Source: Demequina sp. NBRC 110055 | GTDB lineage: Bacteria > Actinomycetota > Actinomycetes > Actinomycetales > Demequinaceae | Assembly (NCBI RefSeq): GCF_002090135.1 | Contig: NZ_BBRL01000004.1 | Location: 620,001-684,000, forward strand | Reading direction: 5' to 3' | Length of the DNA stretch: 64,000 nt | Shown here: piece by piece, positions 27,618 through 34,703 of the stretch | Layout: the number at the start of each line of letters is the position of its first letter | Numbering within the stretch: position 1 is the first letter of the stretch | Position numbers and translations under genes: made by a program | Notes under the pieces: generated by a model | Seen by the model: the letters and a program-made list of their open reading frames with translations, nothing else | Databases searched by the model: none | What the model was told of the DNA's origin: nothing

Positions 27618-29900
27618 CTAGCTCAGGAGCGCAGCCTTCCAGTGCACGGTGTTGTCGCGGATGTACGCGGCATCGCGCTCCCATACGGAGCCGACCCCCA
27701 TCTCCCACAGCTCGATCCAGGGTGACTCGCCGGTCGACCGCATGTGATCGAGGTACTCGAACATGCGCTCCGAGCGCAGCCCCAGGAGTGGCACCAGGCG
27801 CTCGCGCTCGGCGACGGTGAGGCCGTAGCCGTCGACCAGGTCGCGCATGCGAATCGCCGACGTGACGATGTCGAAGCCCTTGCCATGCAGCGGCGCGAAG
27901 GCGTGGACCGCGTGCGCGAGATCCCACAGGCGGCTGCCGGGCGCCGCGGCGTCCCAGTCGATCGCGACCAGTTGGCCGTCGTCGCGCACCACAAGGTTGG
28001 ACGGCGCGATGTCCTGGTGGATGACGATGTTGCCGCCGGGGCCGGGCAGGCCGTCGAACCACATCGCATCCGGGGGCGGCACAAACGAGGCGAGGGCGTC
28101 GTGCATCTCGCGCAGGAAGCGGCCGATGCGCGCCGGGTCGAGCGCGCTCGCGGGCGCGTCGGGGTGGTCGGCCCTGGTGCCCGCGACCCATTCGACGAGG
28201 TGACGGCCCTGCGCGTCCCAGCCAAAGCTGCGAGGGGCGCCGCGGAAGCCCACGCGCTCGAGGTGGGTCAGCAGCGCGTGGAGGGCGCCGGTGTAGGGAT
28301 CGGGGGCCTCGAGCGAGACCTCGCGCTTGGCGATCCGCATGGGCAGCGGCGCGGGAGCATCGTCGGGCTCGTGCGGATCGGAGGCGCTGGGTGGGGCGTA
28401 GGCGTCGCCGGCTTGCGCGATGTCGCGCAGCAGCGACAGCGGGATTTCGTCGGTCGCCGGAGAAAAGGGGGCGGTGGTGTGTGTGGCCGATGCCGTCCAC
28501 AGCGGCGATGTGGGCGTCACTCGGTCTGGGGTTGCCTGGTCGCGGGTTGCGTGGTCTGGCGTCACCTCGAGTGGGGTTGCCCGTGCGGTCGGCGCCGCTG
28601 AGGTGGCCGGCTCATCACGGTCGGTGACTGCTGGCGTCTCGGCGGCGAGCCACGACCGCGCCGAGCGGGTCGCGGCAAGGGCCCCGAAGGCTCCGCCGAG
28701 GACGCTGGGCTGATCGGGATCGCGGGGGGACGGCAGGCGCGGCGGCTGCTGTGGTGCCTGCACGGTCGCTGCGGGGAGCGGTGCGGTAGCCGCGGCCCAG
28801 TCGAGGGGCTCCGGCGCGGGCGGGCTCGTCCGCACGCGCGCGAGCGTGGGGGCAATCTCGCCGGTCGCCACCTTGGGCTGGAGCGCGTGGCGGCCCAACC
28901 GTGACAAGCCCATGTGGGGCGGCGAGACGCCCGCGGGGGCGGGCCAGGCGGGGGTCGCGATGCGGGGGAGGGGCCGGGGGTGGCGCCGGCCCTGCCAGCG
29001 GTCGATCATCCACTCGATGCCCTCGAGTGAGTCGAGAAGCCTCGCCTCGGCGTCGTCCGCGCTATGGCCCTGCACGGCGAGCTGGCCGTGCCAGCCCGAG
29101 GCCATGACGAGGTGCGCGAGTTTGCGATCGAGCCGGCCCGCACCCCAGGGGAGGATCTTGCGGCCGGTGGCGAGGGCATCGGCATCCATGCCGGACAGGG
29201 CGAGCGAATAGAGGTGGGGCGCCATCGTCTCGATGAGGGTGGCGAAGCGTCCGAGGTGCGCGTGACCATGCTGCAACTGGTAGGCGAGGCCCACGTTGGT
29301 TAGCCCGCGCAGCCGGAGCTCGTCGATGATCTCGATCTGGTTCTCGGGCTCCCCGAACCAACCCAGGTGATTGGTGAGCGCCACGCGCACGCCGATGGTG
29401 TCGGCGAGCCGCACGAGCGGCTCGAGGTGATCGGCCGCGCGACGGACCGTGGCCTGCTGCACCCACGTGTTGAGGCGCTCCGGCGTGCCCTCCTGGCCGA
29501 ACTCGATGCAGGTCCACAGGTCGGGGGTGAGGCCGCGGCGATGCATCTCGGTGAGGTAGACACGCACGTGTGCGTCGATGGCGCCCATCCCGTGGGCGGC
29601 CTCGCCATCGGAGGAGTCCGGCAGGGGCATGGGGCACCACAAGCCCGCGACGGTGACGCCGTGTGCCTCGAGCGCCTCGAGCTCGCCGTGGAAGGCGAGG
29701 GTGTGTTCCTCGCGCCAGTCCCACACGATCCTCGTGATGCCGAGGCGTTGCAGCATGCGCGCGCGCTGGAGGGGAGTGCGCGCGGGGTGGTCGTAGGCGA
29801 CGATGCGCGCGGCGGCGATCCGCGCGCGCTCGTGGCACGCGGCGCCGTGCTCGTGGTCCTCAGACGCGCAGGCGTCGCCGGACTCCCATCTTTGGGTCAT
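27618..29900 (-). CDS. TIM-barrel isomerase-like / APH-kinase fusion
   Basis: A 760-residue protein with three parts. Residues about 28-300 resemble the sugar phosphate isomerase/epimerase (AP endonuclease 2) TIM barrel: ITRIVWDWREEHTLAFHGEL, TCIEFGQEG, VALTNHLGWFGEPENQIEII, NVGLAYQLQHGHAHLGRF and LSGMD. Residues about 305-525 are a Pro/Ala/Thr-rich linker. Residues about 540-760 are an aminoglycoside-phosphotransferase/choline-kinase-like domain with the catalytic loop VIHQDIAPSNLVV (Asp about 630) and AIDWDAA (metal Asp about 648). A GAGGGG stretch precedes the ATG. The combination suggests binding or rearranging a polyol and phosphorylating it; I know no named enzyme with this layout. Two GGCCGATGC copies lie in the kinase and linker coding regions. 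Confidence 0.85.
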   Translation of the reverse strand: MTQRWESGDACASEDHEHGAACHERARIAAARIVAYDHPARTPLQRARMLQRLGITRIVWDWREEHTLAFHGELEALEAHGVTVAGLWCPMPLPDSSDGEAAHGMGAIDAHVRVYLTEMHRRGLTPDLWTCIEFGQEGTPERLNTWVQQATVRRAADHLEPLVRLADTIGVRVALTNHLGWFGEPENQIEIIDELRLRGLTNVGLAYQLQHGHAHLGRFATLIETMAPHLYSLALSGMDADALATGRKILPWGAGRLDRKLAHLVMASGWHGQLAVQGHSADDAEARLLDSLEGIEWMIDRWQGRRHPRPLPRIATPAWPAPAGVSPPHMGLSRLGRHALQPKVATGEIAPTLARVRTSPPAPEPLDWAAATAPLPAATVQAPQQPPRLPSPRDPDQPSVLGGAFGALAATRSARSWLAAETPAVTDRDEPATSAAPTARATPLEVTPDHATRDQATPDRVTPTSPLWTASATHTTAPFSPATDEIPLSLLRDIAQAGDAYAPPSASDPHEPDDAPAPLPMRIAKREVSLEAPDPYTGALHALLTHLERVGFRGAPRSFGWDAQGRHLVEWVAGTRADHPDAPASALDPARIGRFLREMHDALASFVPPPDAMWFDGLPGPGGNIVIHQDIAPSNLVVRDDGQLVAIDWDAAAPGSRLWDLAHAVHAFAPLHGKGFDIVTSAIRMRDLVDGYGLTVAERERLVPLLGLRSERMFEYLDHMRSTGESPWIELWEMGVGSVWERDAAYIRDNTVHWKAALLS

Positions 29901-30022
29901 GCAGGCCCCTCAGCCATCCCATGTTGACCGGGACGGTCGAGCCATCGAGCCCCGGTTGATTCCTCAGGGTAATGGGACGACGCGCGGGATGTGAAGGGGT
30001 CGGGCGAGCAAAGCACCTGCTT

Positions 30023-30051
30023 CGTGCGCAAATGTCCTCATTTGCGCCACG
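30023..30051 (-). terminator. Hairpin terminator after the racemase gene
   Basis: GCGCAAATG-TCCT-CATTTGCGC is a perfect 9-bp stem with a 4-base loop (30026-30047), extended by three pairs past a one-base bulge. It lies six bases beyond the racemase stop, between it and the start of the large fusion gene. Confidence 0.75.
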
Positions 30052-30056
30052 ACGTC

Positions 30057-30761
30057 TCAGTCCAGCGCGAACTCCAGCGCGGCCGCGACGTGCAGGCCCA
30101 TCGAATCGAAGTAGGGCTCCGCGACGTCGTCCGCCGTCATGACCATGGGGATCTCGGTGCACCCCGAAATCACACCCTGAGCGCCGCGCTGCTTGAGGTC
30201 CTCGTAGACGCGATGGATCCACTCACGGGCGCCGTCGGGCACGACGCCGCGCGCGAGGTGGTCGTAGATGAGCGCGTGCACCTCGGCGAGCATCGGCTCC
30301 TCGGGCACGACCGTGGTGATCCCGCGCGCGGCCATGTGGTCGCGGTAGAAGGGGTCGCGCATGGTGTAGCCGGTGCCGAGCAGGGCCACAGTGTCGAGCC
30401 CCGCGTCCGTGATCGCGTCGGCGGTGGCGTCGAGCATGTGAATCAGCGGGACCTCGATCGCCGCCGCGACCGCGGGTGCGACCTTGTGCATGGTGTTGGC
30501 GCAAATCAGGATTGCCTCCGCGCCGGCCGCTTGCAGGGCGCGGGCGTCGCGCGCGAAGAGGTCGCCCAGGCCGTCCCAATCGCCTGCCGCCTGCGCGTCG
30601 GCGATCTGTTGGAAGTTGTACGAGCGCACCAGCAGATCGGCCGCGCTCGAGCCGCCCAGGCGCGCGTTCACGCCCTCGTTGAGGAGGCGCTCAAACTCGA
30701 GCGAGGAGTGCCAGGTGATGCCTCCCAGGAGGCCGAGTCGACGAGGAGCGGTGCGGGTCAT
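30057..30761 (-). CDS. Aspartate/glutamate racemase family protein
   Basis: A 234-residue two-domain racemase of the Asp/Glu/hydantoin superfamily that works without cofactor. The two catalytic cysteines are visible in AILICANTMHKV and GVISGCTEIPMV, and the N-terminus RRLGLLGGITWHSSLEF is typical of aspartate racemase-like members. Which amino acid it acts on cannot be told. The ATG at 30761 lies seven bases after a TAGCGT box, which fixes the start; an open frame extends to 30812. It is divergent from the MerR gene and ends in a hairpin. Confidence 0.9.
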   Translation of the reverse strand: MTRTAPRRLGLLGGITWHSSLEFERLLNEGVNARLGGSSAADLLVRSYNFQQIADAQAAGDWDGLGDLFARDARALQAAGAEAILICANTMHKVAPAVAAAIEVPLIHMLDATADAITDAGLDTVALLGTGYTMRDPFYRDHMAARGITTVVPEEPMLAEVHALIYDHLARGVVPDGAREWIHRVYEDLKQRGAQGVISGCTEIPMVMTADDVAEPYFDSMGLHVAAALEFALD

Positions 30762-30768
30762 GCCTGCG

Positions 30769-30774
30769 ACGCTA
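30769..30774 (-). promoter_or_regulatory. Leaderless -10 box for the racemase
   Basis: On the minus strand TAGCGT ends seven bases before the ATG at 30761. The MerR operator (30813-30844) lies about 40 bases upstream. Confidence 0.5.
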
Positions 30775-30812
30775 CCGTGCGCACGGCGGTCCAGTCGGGT
30801 CGCGGATGGCAC

Positions 30813-30844
30813 CGCCTACCTTCCAGCGAACTGGAAGGTAGGCG
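30813..30844. promoter_or_regulatory. MerR-type operator before merR
   Basis: A perfect 14-bp inverted repeat with a 4-base spacer; the core is ACCTTCC-N8-GGAAGGT at 30818-30839. The same core and spacing occur before copZ at 34433-34454 and match the CueR copper operators of known systems. It ends at the -10 box of the merR gene, so it probably serves autoregulation, and may affect the divergent racemase. Confidence 0.85.
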
Positions 30845-30850
30845 TACGGT
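30845..30850 (+). promoter_or_regulatory. Leaderless -10 box for merR
   Basis: TACGGT directly abuts the operator and ends seven bases before the ATG at 30858. Confidence 0.6.
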
Positions 30851-30857
30851 AGGGGTC

Positions 30858-31256
30858 ATGAAGATCTCCGAGCTGGCCGGCCGCGCGGGCGTGAGCGCCA
30901 AGACGGTGCGCTACTACGAGTCCATCGGGCTGCTGCCCGACCCCGGGCGGACGGCCTCGGGCTACCGCGAGTATGGGGACGATGCCGTGGAGCGGCTGAC
31001 CTTCGTGCGCGATGCCCAGGCGGCGGGGCTGAGTCTCAAGGAGTCGGGTCAGATCCTCGACATGAAGGACGCCGGCCACGGCACCTGCGAGCACACGCGC
31101 GGCCTGCTGGACCGTCACCTCGTGGACATCGACGCCCAGATCGCCTCGCTCGAGGCGGCACGTGCGGAGCTGCTGGCGCTGAGGCGCCGCGCGGACGTCC
31201 TCGACCCCGCGGACTGCAACGACCCGCACCGCTGCCAGGTGCTCGGCGAGCACTAG
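30858..31256 (+). CDS. MerR-family heavy-metal regulator (CueR-like)
   Basis: A 132-residue MerR-family activator. The N-terminal HTH reads MKISELAGRAGVSAKTVRYY, followed by ESIGLLPDPGRTASGYREYG; a dimerisation helix follows, and the C-terminal metal loop has Cys120 and Cys126 in DPADCNDPHRCQ. Cys77 (GHGTCEHT) occupies the position that is Cys in divalent-metal sensors such as ZntR but Ser in CueR, so the metal is not certain. Copper is favoured by the CueR-like operator repeated before copZ. It is followed by pntA after 171 bases with a hairpin between. Confidence 0.85.
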   Translation: MKISELAGRAGVSAKTVRYYESIGLLPDPGRTASGYREYGDDAVERLTFVRDAQAAGLSLKESGQILDMKDAGHGTCEHTRGLLDRHLVDIDAQIASLEAARAELLALRRRADVLDPADCNDPHRCQVLGEH

Positions 31257-31295
31257 GTCGCACGCCGGCCACCGCACGCTTTACCAGGGCAGGGA

Positions 31296-31313
31296 GCGGG
31301 ACCCTCGTCCCGC
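31296..31313 (+). terminator. Hairpin after merR
   Basis: GCGGGAC-CCTC-GTCCCGC, a perfect 7-bp stem with a 4-base loop, 39 bases after the merR stop. It probably separates merR from pntA. The remaining leader to pntA shows no clear promoter. Confidence 0.55.
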
Positions 31314-31427
31314 GCGGGGCGGGCCCGCGCGCCGTAGCCTCGAGTCAGAAGTCGATCCCCGGCGACGCCGCGACGTACGCGCGAGGGTTCGTGGACCACA
31401 GGCGCACGTCACGGAAGGGCCGCCGAC

Positions 31428-33014
31428 ATGAGGATCGCCATCCCCGCAGCACCCCCCGAGGAGCGACTGGTCGCCGCCACCCCGGACACCGTCGAGCGCC
31501 TGGTCGCCCTCGGATACGAGGTGGTCCTCGAGGCGGGCGCCGGTGAGCGCGCGTCCCTCGCCGATCTCGACTACGAGGCCGCGAGCGCCACGCTCGTGTC
31601 GCGGGCCGATGCCTGGGGCGCCGACATCGTCACCGCCGTCGCCGCTCCCGGCGCTGCCGAGATCGCCCTCATGCGACCCGGCGCGATCCTCATAGCGCCG
31701 CTCGCCCCGCACAGCGAGCCTGCGCTCCTCGAACAGGTGCGGGCCGCGGGTGTCACCGCGCTCGCCCTGGACGCGGTGCCGCGCATCTCGCGCGCGCAGG
31801 CCCTCGACGTGCTGTCGACCCGGTCGAATGTTTCGGGCTACCGCGCGGTCATCGAGGCCGCCGAGGCCTATGGCGGCATGTTTGCCGGCCAGGTCACCGC
31901 GGCGGGCAAGACGAACCCCGCGACCGTCTTCGTCATTGGTGGCGGCGTGGCGGGACTGGCGGCGATCGGCGCGGCCGTTTCACTCGGCTCCAGGGTGCGC
32001 GCCTTCGACGTGCGCCCCGAGGCCGCCGAACAGATCGAATCGATGGGCGCGAGCTTCGTAGTGGCCCCCGAGGCCCAGCAGGACGTGTCGCCCGACGGCT
32101 ACGCGAGCCCCCTCACGGAGGAGCAGCAGACCGCCGCGATGGCGCTGTACGCCCGCGAGGCCGCCGAGGCGGACGTGGTCATCACCACCGCCCTGGTGCG
32201 CGGCGCGGCCCCCACGACGCTGACCAGCGAGACTGTCGCGCAGATGCGTGCCGGCGCCGTCATCGTGGACCTTGCGGCCGCGGGCGGCGGCAACTGCGAG
32301 GCCACCGTGGTCGGTGAGCGCGCCGTCACCGCAAACGGCGTCACCGTCATCGGCTATACGGATCTGCCCGGCAGGATGCCCCGGCACACGTCGCAGCTGG
32401 TGGGTACCAACGTCGTCAACCTCATGAAGCTGATGACGCCGGCCAAGGACGGTGAGGCTGTCCTCGATCTCGAGGACGACGTCATTCGCGGCATGACGGT
32501 GGCGCACGAGATGGCACTGCTGTGGCCCCCGCCGCCCATCACGGTGTCGGCCGCCCCCACCGCGGCGGCCACCCCGACTGCAATCCCGACCGCGACCCCG
32601 GACGACACTGCGACCCTCAACCCGGCCACGGCATCGGCCACCGCGACGGACCCCAGCCCCGGAGCCAAGGGGCGCGGACGACTGGTGGCGATGGTGGCAT
32701 CGGCCGCCCTCCTTGGCGTGGCCCTCGCCTTCGCCGACGCCGCCTTCCTCGCGGCCTTCACGGTGTTCGCGCTCGCGGTGGTGATCGGCTACTACGTCAT
32801 CAGCAACGTCAGCCACTCGCTGCACACCCCACTCATGAGCCAGACCAACGCGATTAGCGGCATCATCCTCATCGGCGCGATGCTGCAACTGGGCTCGGCG
32901 GACCCGGTCGTCACGACCCTGGCATTTCTTGCCGCCGCGATCGCGTCGATCAACGTCTTCGGTGGCTTCCTCGTCACCTACCGCATGCTCGGCATGTTCT
33001 CGAAGGGAGCCTGA
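31428..33014 (+). CDS. pntA: NAD(P) transhydrogenase alpha subunit
   Basis: A 528-residue subunit of the proton-translocating transhydrogenase, which moves hydride from NADH to NADP using the proton gradient. The N-terminal dI domain (about 1-370) resembles alanine dehydrogenase: [57 protein letters not shown] Pro/Ala/Thr linker (about 375-420) follows, then four membrane segments (about 425-520). The alpha1 and alpha2 parts are fused in one chain, as in E. coli. It is coupled to pntB with a one-base gap. Two GGCCGATGC copies (32631, 32697) lie in and just after the linker, coding ATASA and VASAA. Confidence 0.95.
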   Translation: MRIAIPAAPPEERLVAATPDTVERLVALGYEVVLEAGAGERASLADLDYEAASATLVSRADAWGADIVTAVAAPGAAEIALMRPGAILIAPLAPHSEPALLEQVRAAGVTALALDAVPRISRAQALDVLSTRSNVSGYRAVIEAAEAYGGMFAGQVTAAGKTNPATVFVIGGGVAGLAAIGAAVSLGSRVRAFDVRPEAAEQIESMGASFVVAPEAQQDVSPDGYASPLTEEQQTAAMALYAREAAEADVVITTALVRGAAPTTLTSETVAQMRAGAVIVDLAAAGGGNCEATVVGERAVTANGVTVIGYTDLPGRMPRHTSQLVGTNVVNLMKLMTPAKDGEAVLDLEDDVIRGMTVAHEMALLWPPPPITVSAAPTAAATPTAIPTATPDDTATLNPATASATATDPSPGAKGRGRLVAMVASAALLGVALAFADAAFLAAFTVFALAVVIGYYVISNVSHSLHTPLMSQTNAISGIILIGAMLQLGSADPVVTTLAFLAAAIASINVFGGFLVTYRMLGMFSKGA

Positions 33015-33015
33015 G

Positions 33016-34425
33016 ATGACCGTCGCCTCGCTGGCCGCCGTCGCGTATCTCGCCGCGGCCATCCTGTTCATCCTGTCGCTCGCCGGGCTGTCGAAGCAGG
33101 CCACGGCGCGCCGGGGCAACCTCATGGGCATGGCGGGCATGGGCATCGCGATCGCCGCGACCGTTGCCCTCGCGCTCGACACCTCGGAGCGGCCGTGGGG
33201 TGTGACGCTCGGCCTCATCGTCGCCGTCCTCGCGATCGGCGCGACCATCGGCACCTGGCGCGCCCGCACGGTCGAGATGACCCAGATGCCCGAGCTCATC
33301 GCGCTGCTGCACTCCTTCGTGGGCGCCGCGGCGGTGCTGATCGGCTTCAACTCGTACCTCACCGAGGGTCACGACGCGATGCACCTCATCGAGGTCTTCC
33401 TGGGTGTCTTCATCGGCGCCGTGACCTTCACGGGCTCGATCGTGGCGTTCCTCAAGCTCTCGGCCCGCATCTCGGGCTCGCCGCTGACGCTGCCCGGCCG
33501 CCACGCCCTCAACCTGGGCGCGCTCGTCGCGTGCGGGGCCCTCATGGCGTGGTTCCTGGTGGCGCCGTCCGTCTGGCCGCTCGCGCTCATGACCGTGATC
33601 GCGCTCGCGGTGGGCTGGCACATGGTCGCAGCGATCGGCGGTGGAGACATGCCCGTGGTGGTGTCGATGCTCAACTCGTACTCGGGCTGGGCGGCCGCGG
33701 CGGCGGGCTTCATGCTCGGCAACGACCTGCTGATCGTCACGGGTGCGCTCGTCGGCGCCTCGGGTGCGATCCTGTCCTACCTCATGTGCAAGGCGATGAA
33801 CCGCAAGTTCCTCGCGGTCATCCTGGGAGGGTTTGGCGGGGAGTCGTCGCCGTCCTCTACGACGGCCGATGCCGTGGGCGAGCACCGCTCGACCTCCGCT
33901 TCCGGGGTGGCCCAGAAGCTCGCGACCGCGCGCTCCGTGGTCATCGCTCCCGGGTACGGCATGGCGGTGGCGAAGGCGCAGTACCCGGTGGCGCAGCTGG
34001 TCTCTCGTTTGCGCGAGCGCGGGGTCGAGGTTCGGTTTGCGGTGCACCCGGTTGCGGGACGCCTGCCCGGCCACATGAACGTGCTGCTCGCGGAGGCGCG
34101 GGTGCCCTACGACATCGTGCTCGAGCTCGACGAGATCAACGACGACTTCTCCTCCACCGACGTGGTGCTGGTCATCGGCGCGAACGACACGGTGAACCCT
34201 GCGGCGCTCGACGACCCGGGCTCGCCCATCGCGGGCATGCCCGTGTTGCACGTGTGGGAGGCGGAGTCGGTTGTGGTGTTCAAGCGCTCGATGGCCACCG
34301 GCTACGCGGGCGTCCAGAACCCCCTGTTCTTCAAGGACAACACCGAGATGCTGTTCGGTGACGCGAAGGACCAGGTCGAGGCGATTCTGGCGGCGGTCGG
34401 TGCGGCCGATGCCGTCGTCGCCTGA
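33016..34425 (+). CDS. pntB: NAD(P) transhydrogenase beta subunit
   Basis: A 469-residue subunit with eight to nine membrane segments (about 1-260) and a C-terminal NADP-binding dIII domain (about 300-465). Landmarks are [60 protein letters not shown] with the NADP site, and [19 protein letters not shown]. The ATG is one base after the pntA stop. GGCCGATGC copies lie in the linker between the membrane part and dIII (33864, coding TTADAVG) and at the extreme C-terminus (34404, coding GAADAVVA). copZ follows after 42 bases. Confidence 0.96.
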   Translation: MTVASLAAVAYLAAAILFILSLAGLSKQATARRGNLMGMAGMGIAIAATVALALDTSERPWGVTLGLIVAVLAIGATIGTWRARTVEMTQMPELIALLHSFVGAAAVLIGFNSYLTEGHDAMHLIEVFLGVFIGAVTFTGSIVAFLKLSARISGSPLTLPGRHALNLGALVACGALMAWFLVAPSVWPLALMTVIALAVGWHMVAAIGGGDMPVVVSMLNSYSGWAAAAAGFMLGNDLLIVTGALVGASGAILSYLMCKAMNRKFLAVILGGFGGESSPSSTTADAVGEHRSTSASGVAQKLATARSVVIAPGYGMAVAKAQYPVAQLVSRLRERGVEVRFAVHPVAGRLPGHMNVLLAEARVPYDIVLELDEINDDFSSTDVVLVIGANDTVNPAALDDPGSPIAGMPVLHVWEAESVVVFKRSMATGYAGVQNPLFFKDNTEMLFGDAKDQVEAILAAVGAADAVVA

Positions 34426-34429
34426 GCAC

Positions 34430-34461
34430 TTGACCTTCCAGTCAAGGGGAAGGTTTACAGT
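34430..34461 (+). promoter_or_regulatory. MerR-type copper promoter for copZ-copA
   Basis: The -35 TTGACC (34430-34435) and -10 TACAGT (34456-34461) are 20 bp apart, the stretched spacing typical of MerR-activated promoters. Between them lies ACCTTCC-N8-GGAAGGT (34433-34454), the same core as before merR. The -10 ends six bases before the copZ ATG, so the message is probably leaderless. Confidence 0.85.
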
Positions 34462-34467
34462 CTCGGT

Positions 34468-34692
34468 ATGAACACGAACACGATTGACATCACCGTCTCC
34501 GGCATGACCTGCAATGGCTGCGCCAACAAGGTGCGGGGAGCCGTCTCCGCCGTCGATGGCGTGGCCTCGGTCGAGGTCGACCACGAGAGCGGACTGACCC
34601 GCGTCACCCCCGACGGCACGGTGCCCGCCGAGGACCTGGAGTTCGCGCTCGACGAGGCCGTCGAGTCCGTGGGCTACCGCGTCGTTTCCTAG
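34468..34692 (+). CDS. copZ: Copper chaperone CopZ
   Basis: A 74-residue single heavy-metal-associated (HMA) domain. The copper-binding Cys pair is in SGMTCNGCANKVRG (about residues 14 and 17), and the rest shows the ferredoxin-like HMA pattern ending in SVGYRVVS. It should bind Cu(I) in the cytosol and hand it to the CopA ATPase coded next. It has a MerR-type promoter immediately upstream and is followed by copA after 11 bases. Confidence 0.94.
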   Translation: MNTNTIDITVSGMTCNGCANKVRGAVSAVDGVASVEVDHESGLTRVTPDGTVPAEDLEFALDEAVESVGYRVVS

Positions 34693-34703
34693 GTCGACGC
34701 ACC

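Noticed and set aside
26440..28500. Minus-strand open frame of 686 codons across the GNAT-kinase gene
   Set aside because: It overlaps two clear genes in other frames and reads as Arg/Pro/Ala-rich text.
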